Positions 9,744 to 19,756 are shown, counted from the stretch's first letter. The stretch is 64,000 nucleotides of DNA from DATKMP01 sp963790045 (GCA_963790045.1 CAWBMS010000011.1:124001-188000), one strand, 5' to 3'. The notes: generated by a model from the letters alone, not told the origin. Program-made: numbers and translations.

Positions 9744-12350
9744 ATGTCCACTCCCTTAATGAAACAATATCTACAAGTGAAGGCGAAATATCCCGACACA
9801 ATATTATTGTTTCGCATGGGAGATTTTTTTGAAACCTTCGACGAAGATGCAAAAATAACGTCGAAAGTCTTAGGCATTGTCCTCACCAAGCGCGGCAACG
9901 GTGAATCGGGTGATACGCCACTTGCCGGATTTCCCCATCACGCTTTAGATGCGTACCTGCCAAAATTATTGCGTGCCGGTTACCGCGTTGCGATTTGCGA
10001 ACAGTTGGAAGATCCGAAGTTTGCTAAAGGTATTGTCAAACGCGATGTGGTGGAAGTGGTGACGCCGGGTGTTGCTTTTTCCGATAAAGTTTTAGAACAG
10101 AAACAAAATAATTATCTTGCCGCTATTGCACTTTCCTCGCCGCTTGCGACGGGCAATGAACTTGTCGGATTTTCGTTTGTCGATGTTTCGACGGGTGAGT
10201 TTGGCGTCAGCGAATTCCCGTTGAAAAATTTAAGCGAGCAAGTAAGCGGGTTGCAGCCGCAGGAGTTATTGGTACAAAAACGTGATCTTGAAACGATCAA
10301 ATCCTTGCTGGGCATTCACAGCAAATTGCTTTACACCAAAACTGATGATTGGGTGTTCAACTTTGATTATGGGTATGAATTACTCGTCAATCATTTTCAA
10401 ACTCAATCGCTGAAAGGATTCGGTGTCGAAGACATGCGCATCGGCATTGTTGCTGCCGGTGCGGTGATGAATTATTTGCAGGAAACGCAGAAAGCAAATA
10501 TTCCGCACATCAAAAAAATTGTTCCGCACGATGTAAGCGAATACATAGTGCTGGATGCTTCCACCAAACGGAATCTGGAAATTACCACAACGCTTTCCGG
10601 ACAATCGGATGGAACATTGTTTTCGATTCTAGATCAAACACAAACGCCGATGGGCGGCCGGTTATTGAAGCAATGGGTGAATCGTCCGTTGAAAAAATTG
10701 GAACAGATTCAAGCGCGGCTCTCGGCAGTAAAAGAATTGGTAGCAAATGAAGCGGTACGAAGAAAACTCAATGATGAGTTATCGACGATCGGTGATCTTG
10801 AGCGATTGATTGCGAAGATTGCTACTGGGCGAGCAAATCCGCGCGAAGTGACTCAATTGAAAGTGATGCTGTCACAGATCCCGAATTTACAATTGCCGCT
10901 TGCTCAACTCAACGATCTAGCGCTCAAACAATTAAACGCGCAACTTAATCCATTAACCGAACTTGTTGCATCCATTCAACGCGCTATTGCCGATGAACCG
11001 CCGATGACCTTGGTCGATGGCGGAGTGATTCGAAAAGGATACAATGCAGAGCTGGATGAAATTCGCACGCTGGCGTTTGGCGCAAAAGATTGGGTGGCGA
11101 GACATCAGCAATCTGAACGCGAGCGCACCGGCATTTCGTCGCTCAAAATCGGATTTAATAATGTCTTCGGCTATTACATTGAAGTAACGCATACGCACAA
11201 AGATAAAGTGCCGGCAAATTACATCCGCAAGCAAACGTTGACGAATGCCGAGCGATTCATTACACCGGAGTTAAAAGAATACGAAGAAAAAATTCTTCAC
11301 GCAGAAGAAAAAATTCTAACATTAGAAACGCAGTTGTTCAACGATCTGCGCCAGGTGATTGCATCGCAAGCGGCAGCGATTCAACAAAATGCGCACATTA
11401 TTGCAACATTAGATTGTTTTGTGTCGCTCGCAAATATTGCGGTTGAAAATCACTATGCGTGTCCGGTGGTGAATGATTCGACGCGCTTAGAAATTAAAAC
11501 CGGTCGGCATCCGGTTATCGAAAAACTTTTACCGCCCGGCGAACATTACACACCGAACGATGTGTTGTTGGATACAGCATCGGATCAAATTCTGATTATC
11601 ACCGGTCCGAATATGAGCGGCAAGTCCAGCTATTTGCGGCAAACCGGATTGATTGTCTTGCTGGCGCAGGTCGGAAGTTTTGTTCCTGCGGATGCTGCGG
11701 CCATCGGTATTGTGGATCGCATTTACACGCGCGTCGGTGCAAGCGATAATATTGCTTCCGGCGAAAGTACGTTTCTTGTGGAAATGCATGAGGCAGCGAA
11801 TATCGTGAACACCGCGAGCGACCGCAGTTTGATTTTGTTGGATGAAATCGGACGCGGCACGAGCACGTTCGACGGTATCAGCATTGCGTGGGCGCTGACG
11901 GAATACATTCACAATCGCATCGGTGCGAAGACGTTGTTTGCGACGCATTATCATGAATTGAATCAGCTGGCGGATGTGTTTCCTCGCATCAAAAATTATA
12001 AAGTGGATGTGCGTGAATATGGCGACAAAGTCATCTTCCTGCATAAAGTGTTGCCGGGATTTGCGGATCATTCATACGGTATTCAGGTTGCGCAAATGGC
12101 GGGCTTGCCGGAGGAAGTGACGGAACGCGCCAAGCATGTGCTGAAGAATTTAGAAAGTTCGGAATTAGCCGTGCACACAAAATCTGAAATCAACAAACAA
12201 TCGGCAACGGATGAGATTCAGTTGGCGATGTTTGAATTGAAAGACGATGCACTGCGCGAAGAATTACGAAAATTAAAAATTGAAAATCTGACGCCGTTGG
12301 AATCCTTGCAGCTGCTGGCGGCGTGGAAGAAAAAATTAGAAGAAAGGTAA
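9744..12350 (+). CDS. mutS: DNA mismatch repair protein MutS
   Basis: Recognises base mismatches and small loops and starts methyl-independent repair. The mismatch-reading Phe-x-Glu motif is present near the N terminus (M-G-D-F-F-E-T-F). The C-terminal ATPase has Walker A G-P-N-M-S-G-K-S-S and Walker B I-L-L-D-E-I-G-R-G-T-S-T-F-D-G. At 868 aa it is a full-length MutS1, not MutS2. Separated from surE by 40 bases. mutL is not in the window. The reading frame is intact over 2.6 kb. Confidence 0.97.
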   Translation: MSTPLMKQYLQVKAKYPDTILLFRMGDFFETFDEDAKITSKVLGIVLTKRGNGESGDTPLAGFPHHALDAYLPKLLRAGYRVAICEQLEDPKFAKGIVKRDVVEVVTPGVAFSDKVLEQKQNNYLAAIALSSPLATGNELVGFSFVDVSTGEFGVSEFPLKNLSEQVSGLQPQELLVQKRDLETIKSLLGIHSKLLYTKTDDWVFNFDYGYELLVNHFQTQSLKGFGVEDMRIGIVAAGAVMNYLQETQKANIPHIKKIVPHDVSEYIVLDASTKRNLEITTTLSGQSDGTLFSILDQTQTPMGGRLLKQWVNRPLKKLEQIQARLSAVKELVANEAVRRKLNDELSTIGDLERLIAKIATGRANPREVTQLKVMLSQIPNLQLPLAQLNDLALKQLNAQLNPLTELVASIQRAIADEPPMTLVDGGVIRKGYNAELDEIRTLAFGAKDWVARHQQSERERTGISSLKIGFNNVFGYYIEVTHTHKDKVPANYIRKQTLTNAERFITPELKEYEEKILHAEEKILTLETQLFNDLRQVIASQAAAIQQNAHIIATLDCFVSLANIAVENHYACPVVNDSTRLEIKTGRHPVIEKLLPPGEHYTPNDVLLDTASDQILIITGPNMSGKSSYLRQTGLIVLLAQVGSFVPADAAAIGIVDRIYTRVGASDNIASGESTFLVEMHEAANIVNTASDRSLILLDEIGRGTSTFDGISIAWALTEYIHNRIGAKTLFATHYHELNQLADVFPRIKNYKVDVREYGDKVIFLHKVLPGFADHSYGIQVAQMAGLPEEVTERAKHVLKNLESSELAVHTKSEINKQSATDEIQLAMFELKDDALREELRKLKIENLTPLESLQLLAAWKKKLEER

Positions 12351-12364
12351 TTGCGTTTATCGAT

Positions 12365-12955
12365 ATGGCCGATGTGATTTTGAGAAAACACCAACTTCAT
12401 CATATTCAAGAATTAAAAGTCGATCCTGAATTATTATCTGCACGCTTTCAAGAAAATTGTGCTATGCACCGCTGTAATGGCAGATGCTGTCATGGCGGCG
12501 TGTTGGCAGACGTCAAAGAAAAAGAACGAATCTTGGCTCACACCGAGCTTATTCAAAAGTATCTTGAACCGCAGCAAGAACATGATCCGGGAAAATGGTT
12601 CGATCAAACGGTAGAAGAAGATAAAGATTTTGTCTCCGGTCAATGTGATGGTACAGCGTTAGGACAACACGGTTGCGTGTTCCTCGATAGCAAAGGATTA
12701 TGTGCATTGCAAAAAACAGCCATGGCAGAGGGAATGCATAAATTTTATCTCAAACCTTTTTTTTGTGTCGCGTATCCAGTTACCATCGATGATTGGGTGC
12801 TGACGGTACACGAACCAGAATATGCAAATCGGTTCGAGTGTTGTGGGGCAACAAGGGCAGGTTCTCAAACGATTTTTGATATTTGTGCAGAAGAATTAGA
12901 GTTTATGTTGGGCATAGAAGGATTAGAAGAATTAAAGGACATAAACAGTGTTTAA
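12365..12955 (+). CDS. Cys-rich DUF3109-family protein
   Basis: A 196-aa cytoplasmic protein with no signal peptide. It has clustered cysteines: C-A-M-H-R-C-N-G-R-C-C-H-G-G near residue 35, then single Cys in SGQCDG, C-V-F-L-D-S-K-G-L-C, F-F-C-V-A-Y-P and E-C-C-G. This pattern matches the DUF3109 group, related to YkgJ-like proteins thought to bind zinc or iron; no activity is established. The start at 12365 places the gene 14 bases after mutS, and an in-frame upstream start at 12323 would overlap mutS. It probably rides on the mutS transcript. Function unknown. Confidence 0.75.
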   Translation: MADVILRKHQLHHIQELKVDPELLSARFQENCAMHRCNGRCCHGGVLADVKEKERILAHTELIQKYLEPQQEHDPGKWFDQTVEEDKDFVSGQCDGTALGQHGCVFLDSKGLCALQKTAMAEGMHKFYLKPFFCVAYPVTIDDWVLTVHEPEYANRFECCGATRAGSQTIFDICAEELEFMLGIEGLEELKDINSV

Positions 12956-13078
12956 CAGTAATAAGAACACTGGCTTCTCTCGCTATTTTCTCTTATCCTT
13001 TTATGAAATTATTGTGATATGAATACTTACACCAAGAGTACCACAAAAAGGTCTTAATATTCTCGAAAGAGTATTTCT
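12956..13078. other. Intergenic with weak hairpin
   Basis: Short gap before the phosphatase gene. It contains an inverted repeat (CAGTGTT ... AACACTG, about 12947-12972, overlapping the end of the DUF3109 gene) without a T-run, so only a weak candidate for transcript termination. An A+T-rich stretch follows that could hold a promoter, but no box is clear. Confidence 0.3.
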
Positions 13079-14311
13079 ATGGATCAACGCCGATTATATC
13101 GAACGATTGAAAGTTTTGCCTCTGAACATTTTAAAACGGACAAAGAACTTCTGAAACATGTGATGAACGAAATCGTCAAAAGCGCGGATATTAAATTGCG
13201 CGGCGGGCGGTTGTGGCAGTACGAACCGACAACGGAATCGTACCGGCTCATCCATCAGATCGGACAAATCGAGCATCTCGATCCCGGTCATCGAATTCAT
13301 GTTGCACAATATCCGATGTTTCAACACCTCATCGAACAGCGGACGATCATTACCAAAGAAACCGATGGCTATTTACGGCGAAAAGGCATCGTCAAATATT
13401 CTGCGACCGGTATCGGCGAAAAAATTAAATTCCGTGACAGTTATGTGTTTCAGTACGCCATGGCATTTAATTCCGATTCGCTCGATCAGGATCTGCAGCT
13501 CAATCTGAATATCATCAGTCTTGCTGTCACTTCCTTGCTGCGGAACAAACGCATTGAACGGAAAGCAAAACTGTTAGAACAGGATATCGATAAAGCGCGA
13601 GAGGTTCAGCAAAGTATTTTGCCGGATCCGTTCATTAAATTTTATTTTTATGACGTGTACGGCATTTCGATTCCCGACCGTATCGTCGGCGGTGATTTTT
13701 TCGACTATATCTATTCGGATGAAAATAAAGACCGTTTGATGATTGTGGTGGGCGATGCTGCAAGCAAAGGGTTTCGCGCCGCGGCACAAGCGCTGTATGT
13801 TGTCGGTGCCTTACGTATGGGTATCGCACACAATACGAAAACGGCCGCATTGATGTCCGGCATCAATAAAATTGTGAACCGCTCATTTTCTGAAGAACAA
13901 TTTGTTTCCATGTTTTATGCAGAGCTGACGGATGGACCAAAAGGGTTGCTTCTCTATTCCAATGCCGGCCACAACAGTCCGGTCGTGTATCACGCGCAGG
14001 AAAATTCTATCGAATGGCTGGAATCAACTGGGCAAATCCTTGGCCCGTTCTCGCGAGGTAGTTACCGCGTGGAAAGTACGATGTTGAAAAAAGGCGACGT
14101 CGCTGTTATTTATACGGATGGAATTACCGAATCGCGCAGAACCGACGGCTTGGTGTACGGCGAAGATCGTCTGGCAAATAAAGTGAAACAGTTGTCGGAT
14201 AAAGGAGCGAAGTATATTTGCGAAGCATTGGTGAGCGATGTTCAGGATTTTGCCGAAGGCGCAGAAGATGCCGACAACCGAACGGTTGTTGTTATCAAAC
14301 GCGTCTCGTGA
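13079..14311 (+). CDS. PP2C-type (SpoIIE) serine phosphatase with N-terminal sensor-like region
   Basis: A 410-aa soluble protein. Residues 1-160 look like a GAF-type sensory region, followed by a short helix linker (around 160-180) with A-R-E-V-Q-Q-S-I-L-P, the classic junction to an RsbU/SpoIIE phosphatase. The catalytic domain has I-V-G-G-D-F-F-D-Y, V-V-G-D-A-A-S-K-G, L-L-Y-S-N-A-G-H-N-S-P and A-V-I-Y-T-D-G-I-T-E-S, which supply the metal-binding Asp residues. The family commonly controls anti-anti-sigma factors by dephosphorylation, but no STAS or RsbW-like partner is nearby, so the target is unknown. No transmembrane helix. Confidence 0.87.
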   Translation: MDQRRLYRTIESFASEHFKTDKELLKHVMNEIVKSADIKLRGGRLWQYEPTTESYRLIHQIGQIEHLDPGHRIHVAQYPMFQHLIEQRTIITKETDGYLRRKGIVKYSATGIGEKIKFRDSYVFQYAMAFNSDSLDQDLQLNLNIISLAVTSLLRNKRIERKAKLLEQDIDKAREVQQSILPDPFIKFYFYDVYGISIPDRIVGGDFFDYIYSDENKDRLMIVVGDAASKGFRAAAQALYVVGALRMGIAHNTKTAALMSGINKIVNRSFSEEQFVSMFYAELTDGPKGLLLYSNAGHNSPVVYHAQENSIEWLESTGQILGPFSRGSYRVESTMLKKGDVAVIYTDGITESRRTDGLVYGEDRLANKVKQLSDKGAKYICEALVSDVQDFAEGAEDADNRTVVVIKRVS

Positions 14312-14347
14312 AGAAGCCGTCTTCCAAAACTTGTGAAAGGATGATCT

Positions 14348-15961
14348 ATGGTTGAGCAAAAATATATTGGCGTGGTAACATCTGTAAGCAATTCGGGTGT
14401 GACGGTGTTAGTTGATGCAAAGATCGTATCATTGAAACGAGAGTTGAACGGCAAAACATATTTCATCGGACAGATCGGGACGTACATTCTTGTTCCCGTC
14501 GGCAATTTGGTGCTGATCGGCATGGTCAATGAACTCAAGAAGGAAGATGTTGCAATCAACGGTCAAACGCAGCAGCGGCACCTGCTGTATGCGTCGATGG
14601 TGGGAACGGTAAAGGGCGGAAAGTATGAGCGCGGCGTTTCGATTTATCCGGTGACTGATGCGCCAGTTTTTTTTGCGGAAGATAGTGATCTTGCCGTTGC
14701 CTTTGCCGTGTACCAGCGATTCGGATTTTCTGTCGGGCAGGTCTCGCTGTTCGAAAATCAGCGGGCATTTCTTGATGCGAACAAATTTTTCGGCAAGCAC
14801 ATCGCCATTCTCGGTTCCAGCGGATCGGGGAAATCCTGCACTGTTGCTTCCATCCTCCAAAAAGTTGCGAAGTACCCTGACACGAATATTGTTGTACTGG
14901 ATATTCATAATGAATATCGCCAAGCATTTGAAGGCGTGTGTAATCATTTGAATATTGCAGAATTTGAATTGCCGTACTGGTTGATGAACTTCGATGAAAT
15001 ACGCGAAATGTTTATCGATGAACGGGATGAAAATGCTTCGACGCAAATTACGGTGTTAAAAGATTTGATCATCGCGTCCAAAAAAGGAAAGAATCCGGAA
15101 ATGTCTCCGTTGCTTACGATCGATACGCCAGTGTATTATGACCTTTCTGAAATTCGTGCGAAAATTCAGTTCCTGGATACGGAAAAAAATTCGATGAGCG
15201 GTGTTGCAAAAGAAGGCCCGTTCTACGGTAAGTTCACTCGGTTTCTCGTGCGTCTTGATGGTAAGTTGAATGATCCGCGGTATGCGTTTATGTTTCGTCT
15301 AAAACGATACATCCAATCTACATCGCTGAACGATCTGTTGACAAAAATTCTCGGTGCAGACGGAAGCGCGAAAATTACCATTCTTGATCTCAGCGGTGTT
15401 CCGTTCGATATCGTCAACACGATCGTGTCGCTGCTTGCGCGCATGATTTTTGATTTTAATTTTTGGAATCCTAACCGCCGCGATTTTCCGATCTTGCTTG
15501 TTTTTGAAGAAGCGCATAACTACCTGCCAAGTTCGACTTCGCAATCAGAAACATCTTCTGCCCGTAAAACGGTAGAACGTATCGCAAAAGAGGGAAGAAA
15601 ATACGGCGTGTCGATTATGGTCGTGAGTCAACGCCCTGTCGAAGTTTCCGAAACCATATTGTCTCAATGTAATAATTATGTGATCTTACGGTTAACCAAT
15701 CCGCTTGACCAAAATTATGTGAAGCGACTCGTGCCCGATACGTTTGCCAGCTTGACGGAAGTGCTGCCGTCCTTGCGTCAAGGTGAAGCGTTGATTGTCG
15801 GTGAAGCCATTTCGATGCCGTTGCGCGTGCAAATCGATCTTCCTGAACCGGAACCCGATAGCAGCGATATCAAATTTTACGAAAAGTGGAGACAAAGCGA
15901 GGCGAAGACAAAAATCCAAGAAGTCGTTTCCCGTTGGTGGAAACAGGAAAAGATAAAATAG
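14348..15961 (+). CDS. HerA-like ATPase (DUF87)
   Basis: A 537-aa P-loop ATPase of the HerA/FtsK-related group. The N-terminal 100 residues form a small beta-barrel (HAS-barrel-like). The Walker A G-S-S-G-S-G-K-S lies near residue 158 and Walker B I-L-L-V-F-E-E-A-H-N-Y near 385, followed by a sensor region V-S-Q-R-P-V-E and an arginine-bearing segment. HerA works with the nuclease NurA in archaeal end resection. Bacterial homologues are also found in antiphage systems (for example with Sir2 or DUF4297), but no nuclease partner is adjacent, so the role is open. RBS GAAAGGATG precedes the start. It is 36 bases after the phosphatase gene. Confidence 0.82.
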   Translation: MVEQKYIGVVTSVSNSGVTVLVDAKIVSLKRELNGKTYFIGQIGTYILVPVGNLVLIGMVNELKKEDVAINGQTQQRHLLYASMVGTVKGGKYERGVSIYPVTDAPVFFAEDSDLAVAFAVYQRFGFSVGQVSLFENQRAFLDANKFFGKHIAILGSSGSGKSCTVASILQKVAKYPDTNIVVLDIHNEYRQAFEGVCNHLNIAEFELPYWLMNFDEIREMFIDERDENASTQITVLKDLIIASKKGKNPEMSPLLTIDTPVYYDLSEIRAKIQFLDTEKNSMSGVAKEGPFYGKFTRFLVRLDGKLNDPRYAFMFRLKRYIQSTSLNDLLTKILGADGSAKITILDLSGVPFDIVNTIVSLLARMIFDFNFWNPNRRDFPILLVFEEAHNYLPSSTSQSETSSARKTVERIAKEGRKYGVSIMVVSQRPVEVSETILSQCNNYVILRLTNPLDQNYVKRLVPDTFASLTEVLPSLRQGEALIVGEAISMPLRVQIDLPEPEPDSSDIKFYEKWRQSEAKTKIQEVVSRWWKQEKIK

Positions 15962-16101
15962 AACTGAACGCCGCATTGCTCATGCATGCTGATACAGCGT
16001 ACAAATTCAAAATGGTTCTTGAATCCCTTAATAAACTTTTTTACATTCGTTCCAGTGTCTTTCGTTTAAAAAACATGTATCCATAAAATTCAGGAGGCAG
16101 T

Positions 16102-16557
16102 ATGAAGCAAATCCTCGGTGTTGTTCTTGGTCTTATATTTTTTACGGGCTGCAATACATTGACACTTGCACCCGGCGACTTTTCATGGCCGATAGAATCA
16201 GTGCTTAAAGTGAACAGTAAGGGAATCGTTCAAGATCAACGGTACAGTTTTTCTCTCGATGTGAAAAGATTATTATTTGCCGAAACACAGGATTCTGTTG
16301 ATGTTGCAAAATGGAACTTGCGGATGATTCGGGATACCAAAGGATATTTTTATATTACGGCTGCGAAATTTAAAAATGTGTATGTGTTTGAACAAACCGA
16401 AGCCGGGTTGAAATTATCAAAAACCATTTTGATCTCTGCTGCCGGTATGGATGCTCCTGTATTCAATCAACGTTCGCCGTTCGTTCAGCTTGTCAACGGC
16501 AATGAACCGCCTGTCTTGCTTTCGAAGGACGGTATTCAAGAAGGAGGGAAAAAATGA
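16102..16557 (+). CDS. Small lipoprotein, function unknown
   Basis: A 151-aa predicted lipoprotein: lipobox-like F-F-T-G-C at residues 13-17, so Cys17 would be lipidated. The mature part is rich in beta-strand-like segments and has no domain I recognise. The ribosome-binding site AGGAGG is strong. The stop overlaps the start of the next gene (ATGA), so the two products are made together and may form an envelope complex; this is inference from the coupling only. Confidence 0.7.
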   Translation: MKQILGVVLGLIFFTGCNTLTLAPGDFSWPIESVLKVNSKGIVQDQRYSFSLDVKRLLFAETQDSVDVAKWNLRMIRDTKGYFYITAAKFKNVYVFEQTEAGLKLSKTILISAAGMDAPVFNQRSPFVQLVNGNEPPVLLSKDGIQEGGKK

Positions 16558-17870
16558 AAACAGCCATGCGCGTCACTCTTTTGATCGTGTTGAGTATTGC
16601 ATTGTTTTGTGTCTCAACGATAGGACAGGAAAAATCCGATTATTCCACTGTTCAGCAATTTCGAGAAAATGTAAAAACGATTGAAGCAAATATTGACAAT
16701 GCAAAAACTTCACAAGAATGTACCGATATCAGTGCTTCCATTGCACGGTTGGAAACAACGTTTTCAAGTGAGAGAGAATTATTAGATAAGACACTGTATC
16801 CCGATGATTATGGAAAAGTGATCGAACAGCTACGCGCAAAACTTACCCTGCGGCAGCATGATCTCGGTACCATCGATTCGCAAGGTGTGCGGATTGTAGA
16901 ATTAGAAGCGAAGATCAAAGAATTGTCCGATCAATTAGCAAAGTTGAATTTAGACAACGAAAAATTGATGTCGGATGTTAAGAGTCTTTCGTCGAACATT
17001 CAGAAGCTCACCGGGAATGATTTTAATGCGGCAACGCCTATTGATTCGCTTCGTGCGCTGATCGTTCAATTACGCCAAGGATTACAGCGGCGAGATCAAT
17101 TAGTCTATGCGTTAGCCGATAGTTTGTTCTTGCAGTACGACAAGAATGTGAGCGATATGAAAGATGTGGAGAAACAAAGTCTGACTGGAAAACTCGAACG
17201 GTATGGAATTCTTCCCACGGTCAAACGTTCGATTCAAGATAACCTTGCGTTTTTAGAATCCACACAATTGAAAGGGACTGATCTCGTTACACTTATACGC
17301 CAGCAGCAGCAATTTACATCTCAATGGAAAGGGTTGTCGCCAAAAATTTCTACATTGTATGCGACAAAATCTGCCGCAAAAGGAAAAGCAGGAAAATCTT
17401 CTGCCAGCGAAACAGCATCGATCGATTCGTTGTTGACGACATGGGGCTATAAAGTGGATGTAGCGATGTGGCGTTCGTTGAATCAATTGTTTAGAGATCA
17501 CGGATTTATTGTGAAAGATTTTGGCAGTGGCAAGGAATTTATTATGAATTTTTCTTCCTTTATCGAAGAACAAACTCAAAATACAAAACAGGAAGACAAA
17601 AATAAGCGATATAAATTCTATCAAAACTTTGAAGATGGCGTATGGAAAGGAGAGTTCGGTGTCATTTGGCTTCCGGCGTTGGTACAAACACAGAAGATAA
17701 CGGTCGAACAGAAAAAAGATATCGAAGATCGAATAGCGGTATGGCGGGCTTCGGTAGAACCGGGAACAAGCTGGACAACGTACGCGCTATTCCTCATCGG
17801 GTTGGCAGTGCTGATCGGCGTTTTGGTGTGGATGTTTCGGAAGAAAAATATTCCGCCGCCTGTAGCATAA
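16554..17870 (+). CDS. Coiled-coil protein with N- and C-terminal membrane segments
   Basis: A 438-aa protein with an N-terminal hydrophobic segment (residues 6-24, signal peptide or anchor), a long heptad-rich region (about 30-150), a mostly helical middle, and a C-terminal transmembrane helix (about 406-430) followed by R-K-K, so the bulk would sit in the periplasm. No enzymatic motif is visible. It is translationally coupled to the lipoprotein upstream. A structural or tethering role in the envelope is plausible, but I do not recognise the family. Confidence 0.65.
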   Translation: MKTAMRVTLLIVLSIALFCVSTIGQEKSDYSTVQQFRENVKTIEANIDNAKTSQECTDISASIARLETTFSSERELLDKTLYPDDYGKVIEQLRAKLTLRQHDLGTIDSQGVRIVELEAKIKELSDQLAKLNLDNEKLMSDVKSLSSNIQKLTGNDFNAATPIDSLRALIVQLRQGLQRRDQLVYALADSLFLQYDKNVSDMKDVEKQSLTGKLERYGILPTVKRSIQDNLAFLESTQLKGTDLVTLIRQQQQFTSQWKGLSPKISTLYATKSAAKGKAGKSSASETASIDSLLTTWGYKVDVAMWRSLNQLFRDHGFIVKDFGSGKEFIMNFSSFIEEQTQNTKQEDKNKRYKFYQNFEDGVWKGEFGVIWLPALVQTQKITVEQKKDIEDRIAVWRASVEPGTSWTTYALFLIGLAVLIGVLVWMFRKKNIPPPVA

Positions 17871-17885
17871 AAAATAAGTTGAAGA

Positions 17886-17922
17886 CACAAAAAGGACGAA
17901 CAACTGTTCGTCCTTTTTTGTG
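17886..17922. terminator. Bidirectional intrinsic terminator
   Basis: A 13-bp or longer perfect stem (AAAAAGGACGAAC / GTTCGTCCTTTTT) with a 4-base AACT loop; A-runs on one side and T-runs on the other let it end transcripts from both strands. It sits between the convergent coiled-coil gene and the signal peptidase operon. Confidence 0.92.
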
Positions 17923-17939
17923 TATGCATTATTCAAGTG

Positions 17940-18854
17940 TTAGCGAATAATCGTTCCGATTCTTTTCCAGCGGATGGTGGAAAATTTATCGGAGATGCTT
18001 TTTACCGGAGCATCTTGCTGCCATGACCAATAGATGAACAATGCTTCACCGATGATGTGATCGTCCGGCACAAATCCCCAAAAGCGGCTGTCGAGACTGT
18101 TGTCGCGATGGTCGCCAAGAACGAAATAATAATTTCTTTCCACCCGATAGGAATATGCGCGCTTACCGTCAATGATGGCGATACCATCTTCCATAGAAAC
18201 CGAATGTCCTTCGCGCTGAATGAAGGTTTTCCATTGAAATGCTTTCTCATTGTTTAGAGGAAGAACATCGCCGCGTTTTGGTATGATTAAAGGACCGTAA
18301 AGAGATTCCGTAAATGAACTGCCTATTGGAAAAAATTCCGCGGAACGATCCCAATGAGACGAAGCGTTCGATGAAATGCCAAAGGGTGGTAATCCTTGCA
18401 ATTTATTATTCACCCAGACTTTCCCCTTTTTAATTTCTATAGTATCGCCGGGCAATCCGATGCAGCGTTTAACAAAGTTGACTGGATTATCAGGTTGTAC
18501 TTCATCCCGTGCGCCGGGGAATTCAAATACGATGATATCGCCGTGATGAATAGTATGAAAGAGCGGAATAATTGTCGAAGGTAATGCGATAGACGTGAAT
18601 GGAATATGGCGCGGTGTGTGAAGCCCATACGATAATTTGTTCACGACAAGATAATCGCCGATGAGCAGCGTGTTTTCCATCGATGTAGAAGGAATACTGT
18701 ACGCATCGATGACAAACGTTTTGAGAATAAACGCAATGAGCACCGTGAGAAGCAATATCTTCACGTACTCGCTGAGTATGTAAAGAATGGTTTTTTCGGA
18801 AACAGAATGATCCGGTTGAATGTCTGAATCGTTATGCGATGATGGTTCTCGCAT
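17940..18854 (-). CDS. lepB: Signal peptidase I (second copy in operon)
   Basis: Membrane-bound serine/lysine protease that removes signal peptides. One transmembrane helix at about residues 27-50 precedes the catalytic Ser in I-P-S-T-S-M-E-N-T-L; the catalytic Lys is in V-K-R-C-I-G-L-P-G-D; the box E signature G-D-H-R-D-N-S-L-D-S-R is near the C terminus. Length 304 aa. The start codon shares a base with the stop of the upstream lepB (TAATG), so the two are translationally coupled. It is clearly a paralogue of that gene. Why two are needed is not visible; the many secreted enzymes in this window would be natural substrates. Confidence 0.93.
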   Translation of the reverse strand: MREPSSHNDSDIQPDHSVSEKTILYILSEYVKILLLTVLIAFILKTFVIDAYSIPSTSMENTLLIGDYLVVNKLSYGLHTPRHIPFTSIALPSTIIPLFHTIHHGDIIVFEFPGARDEVQPDNPVNFVKRCIGLPGDTIEIKKGKVWVNNKLQGLPPFGISSNASSHWDRSAEFFPIGSSFTESLYGPLIIPKRGDVLPLNNEKAFQWKTFIQREGHSVSMEDGIAIIDGKRAYSYRVERNYYFVLGDHRDNSLDSRFWGFVPDDHIIGEALFIYWSWQQDAPVKSISDKFSTIRWKRIGTIIR

Positions 18855-19756
18855 TACTTAATCAACGCGCCGATTCTTCCCCAGCGTGCAGACGCGATGC
18901 GTCCGAAAATATCATACAATGGAATGTCGGTATTCCAGGACCAATACACGATCATCGGTGTGCCGACAAGATTATCTTTGGGAATGAATCCCCAATAGCG
19001 CCCGTCGAGGCTATTGTCACGATGATCGCCCATACCGAATAAATAATCTCGTTGCACCGTGTAGGATGTAGCAGGTTTACCATCGATGAGAATGGTGCCG
19101 CCGGCGTATTCTACCGAATGTCCTTCGCGTTTGATAAAGATTTCCCATGCATCGATATTTTTTTCGTTGAGAGAGATGACATCGCCTTTTTTGGGGATGA
19201 CAAGCGGGCCGTAATTATCTTCATTCCATCCAGAACCTTTTGGAAAAATTCGTTCTTCCGGTTCGTTCGAGGGAATAGCCCAGCTGCGGTCAAACTTGGA
19301 ACGGCGCGGAAGAGGGAAGGGCTGTCCGTTCACCGATAAGGCACGATCACGAATTAAAATAGTATCACCGGGTAAACCTATGCAACGCTTAAGATAAAAT
19401 GTGAAATCTTCCGGTTTCACTTCGTCGCGCATACCCGGGAATTCAAACACAATCACATCGCCGCGGTGCACGTCACGAATTGCCGGGAGGCGAAACCATG
19501 GTAACCGAACATTGGTAAAGGGAATGTTGCGAGGCGATGTTCCGCCGTAAATAAATTTATTGACAAACAGCATCTCGCCGGTGAGCACTTCGTTTTCCAT
19601 CGAACCGGTAGGAACGAGAAATGAAGCGATGACAAAATTGTTGATGACCAAAAACAACCCAAGCACGATACCGAGTTCTTTAAAAAACGCGATTACTTTT
19701 TCGGTGAACGTTTGCGGCTGTGGTTGTTCTTCTTGTTGTTTCGTTTGTTTGCTCAC
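18854..19756 (-). CDS. lepB: Signal peptidase I (first copy in operon)
   Basis: 300-aa type I signal peptidase: an N-terminal Gln/Glu-rich cytoplasmic tail, one transmembrane helix (about 26-46), Ser in V-P-T-G-S-M-E-N-E-V, Lys in L-K-R-C-I-G-L-P-G-D, and G-D-H-R-D-N-S-L-D-G-R. Both lepB copies have the long insertion between boxes D and E common in Bacteroidota. It lies 23 bases downstream of lepA, the usual lepA-lepB pairing in bacteria. Confidence 0.94.
   Translation of the reverse strand: MSKQTKQQEEQPQPQTFTEKVIAFFKELGIVLGLFLVINNFVIASFLVPTGSMENEVLTGEMLFVNKFIYGGTSPRNIPFTNVRLPWFRLPAIRDVHRGDVIVFEFPGMRDEVKPEDFTFYLKRCIGLPGDTILIRDRALSVNGQPFPLPRRSKFDRSWAIPSNEPEERIFPKGSGWNEDNYGPLVIPKKGDVISLNEKNIDAWEIFIKREGHSVEYAGGTILIDGKPATSYTVQRDYLFGMGDHRDNSLDGRYWGFIPKDNLVGTPMIVYWSWNTDIPLYDIFGRIASARWGRIGALIK

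Noticed and set aside
14348..15961. HerA-based antiphage system
   Set aside because: HerA-like ATPase is present but no nuclease, Sir2 or DUF4297 partner is adjacent; neighbours are ordinary chromosomal genes.
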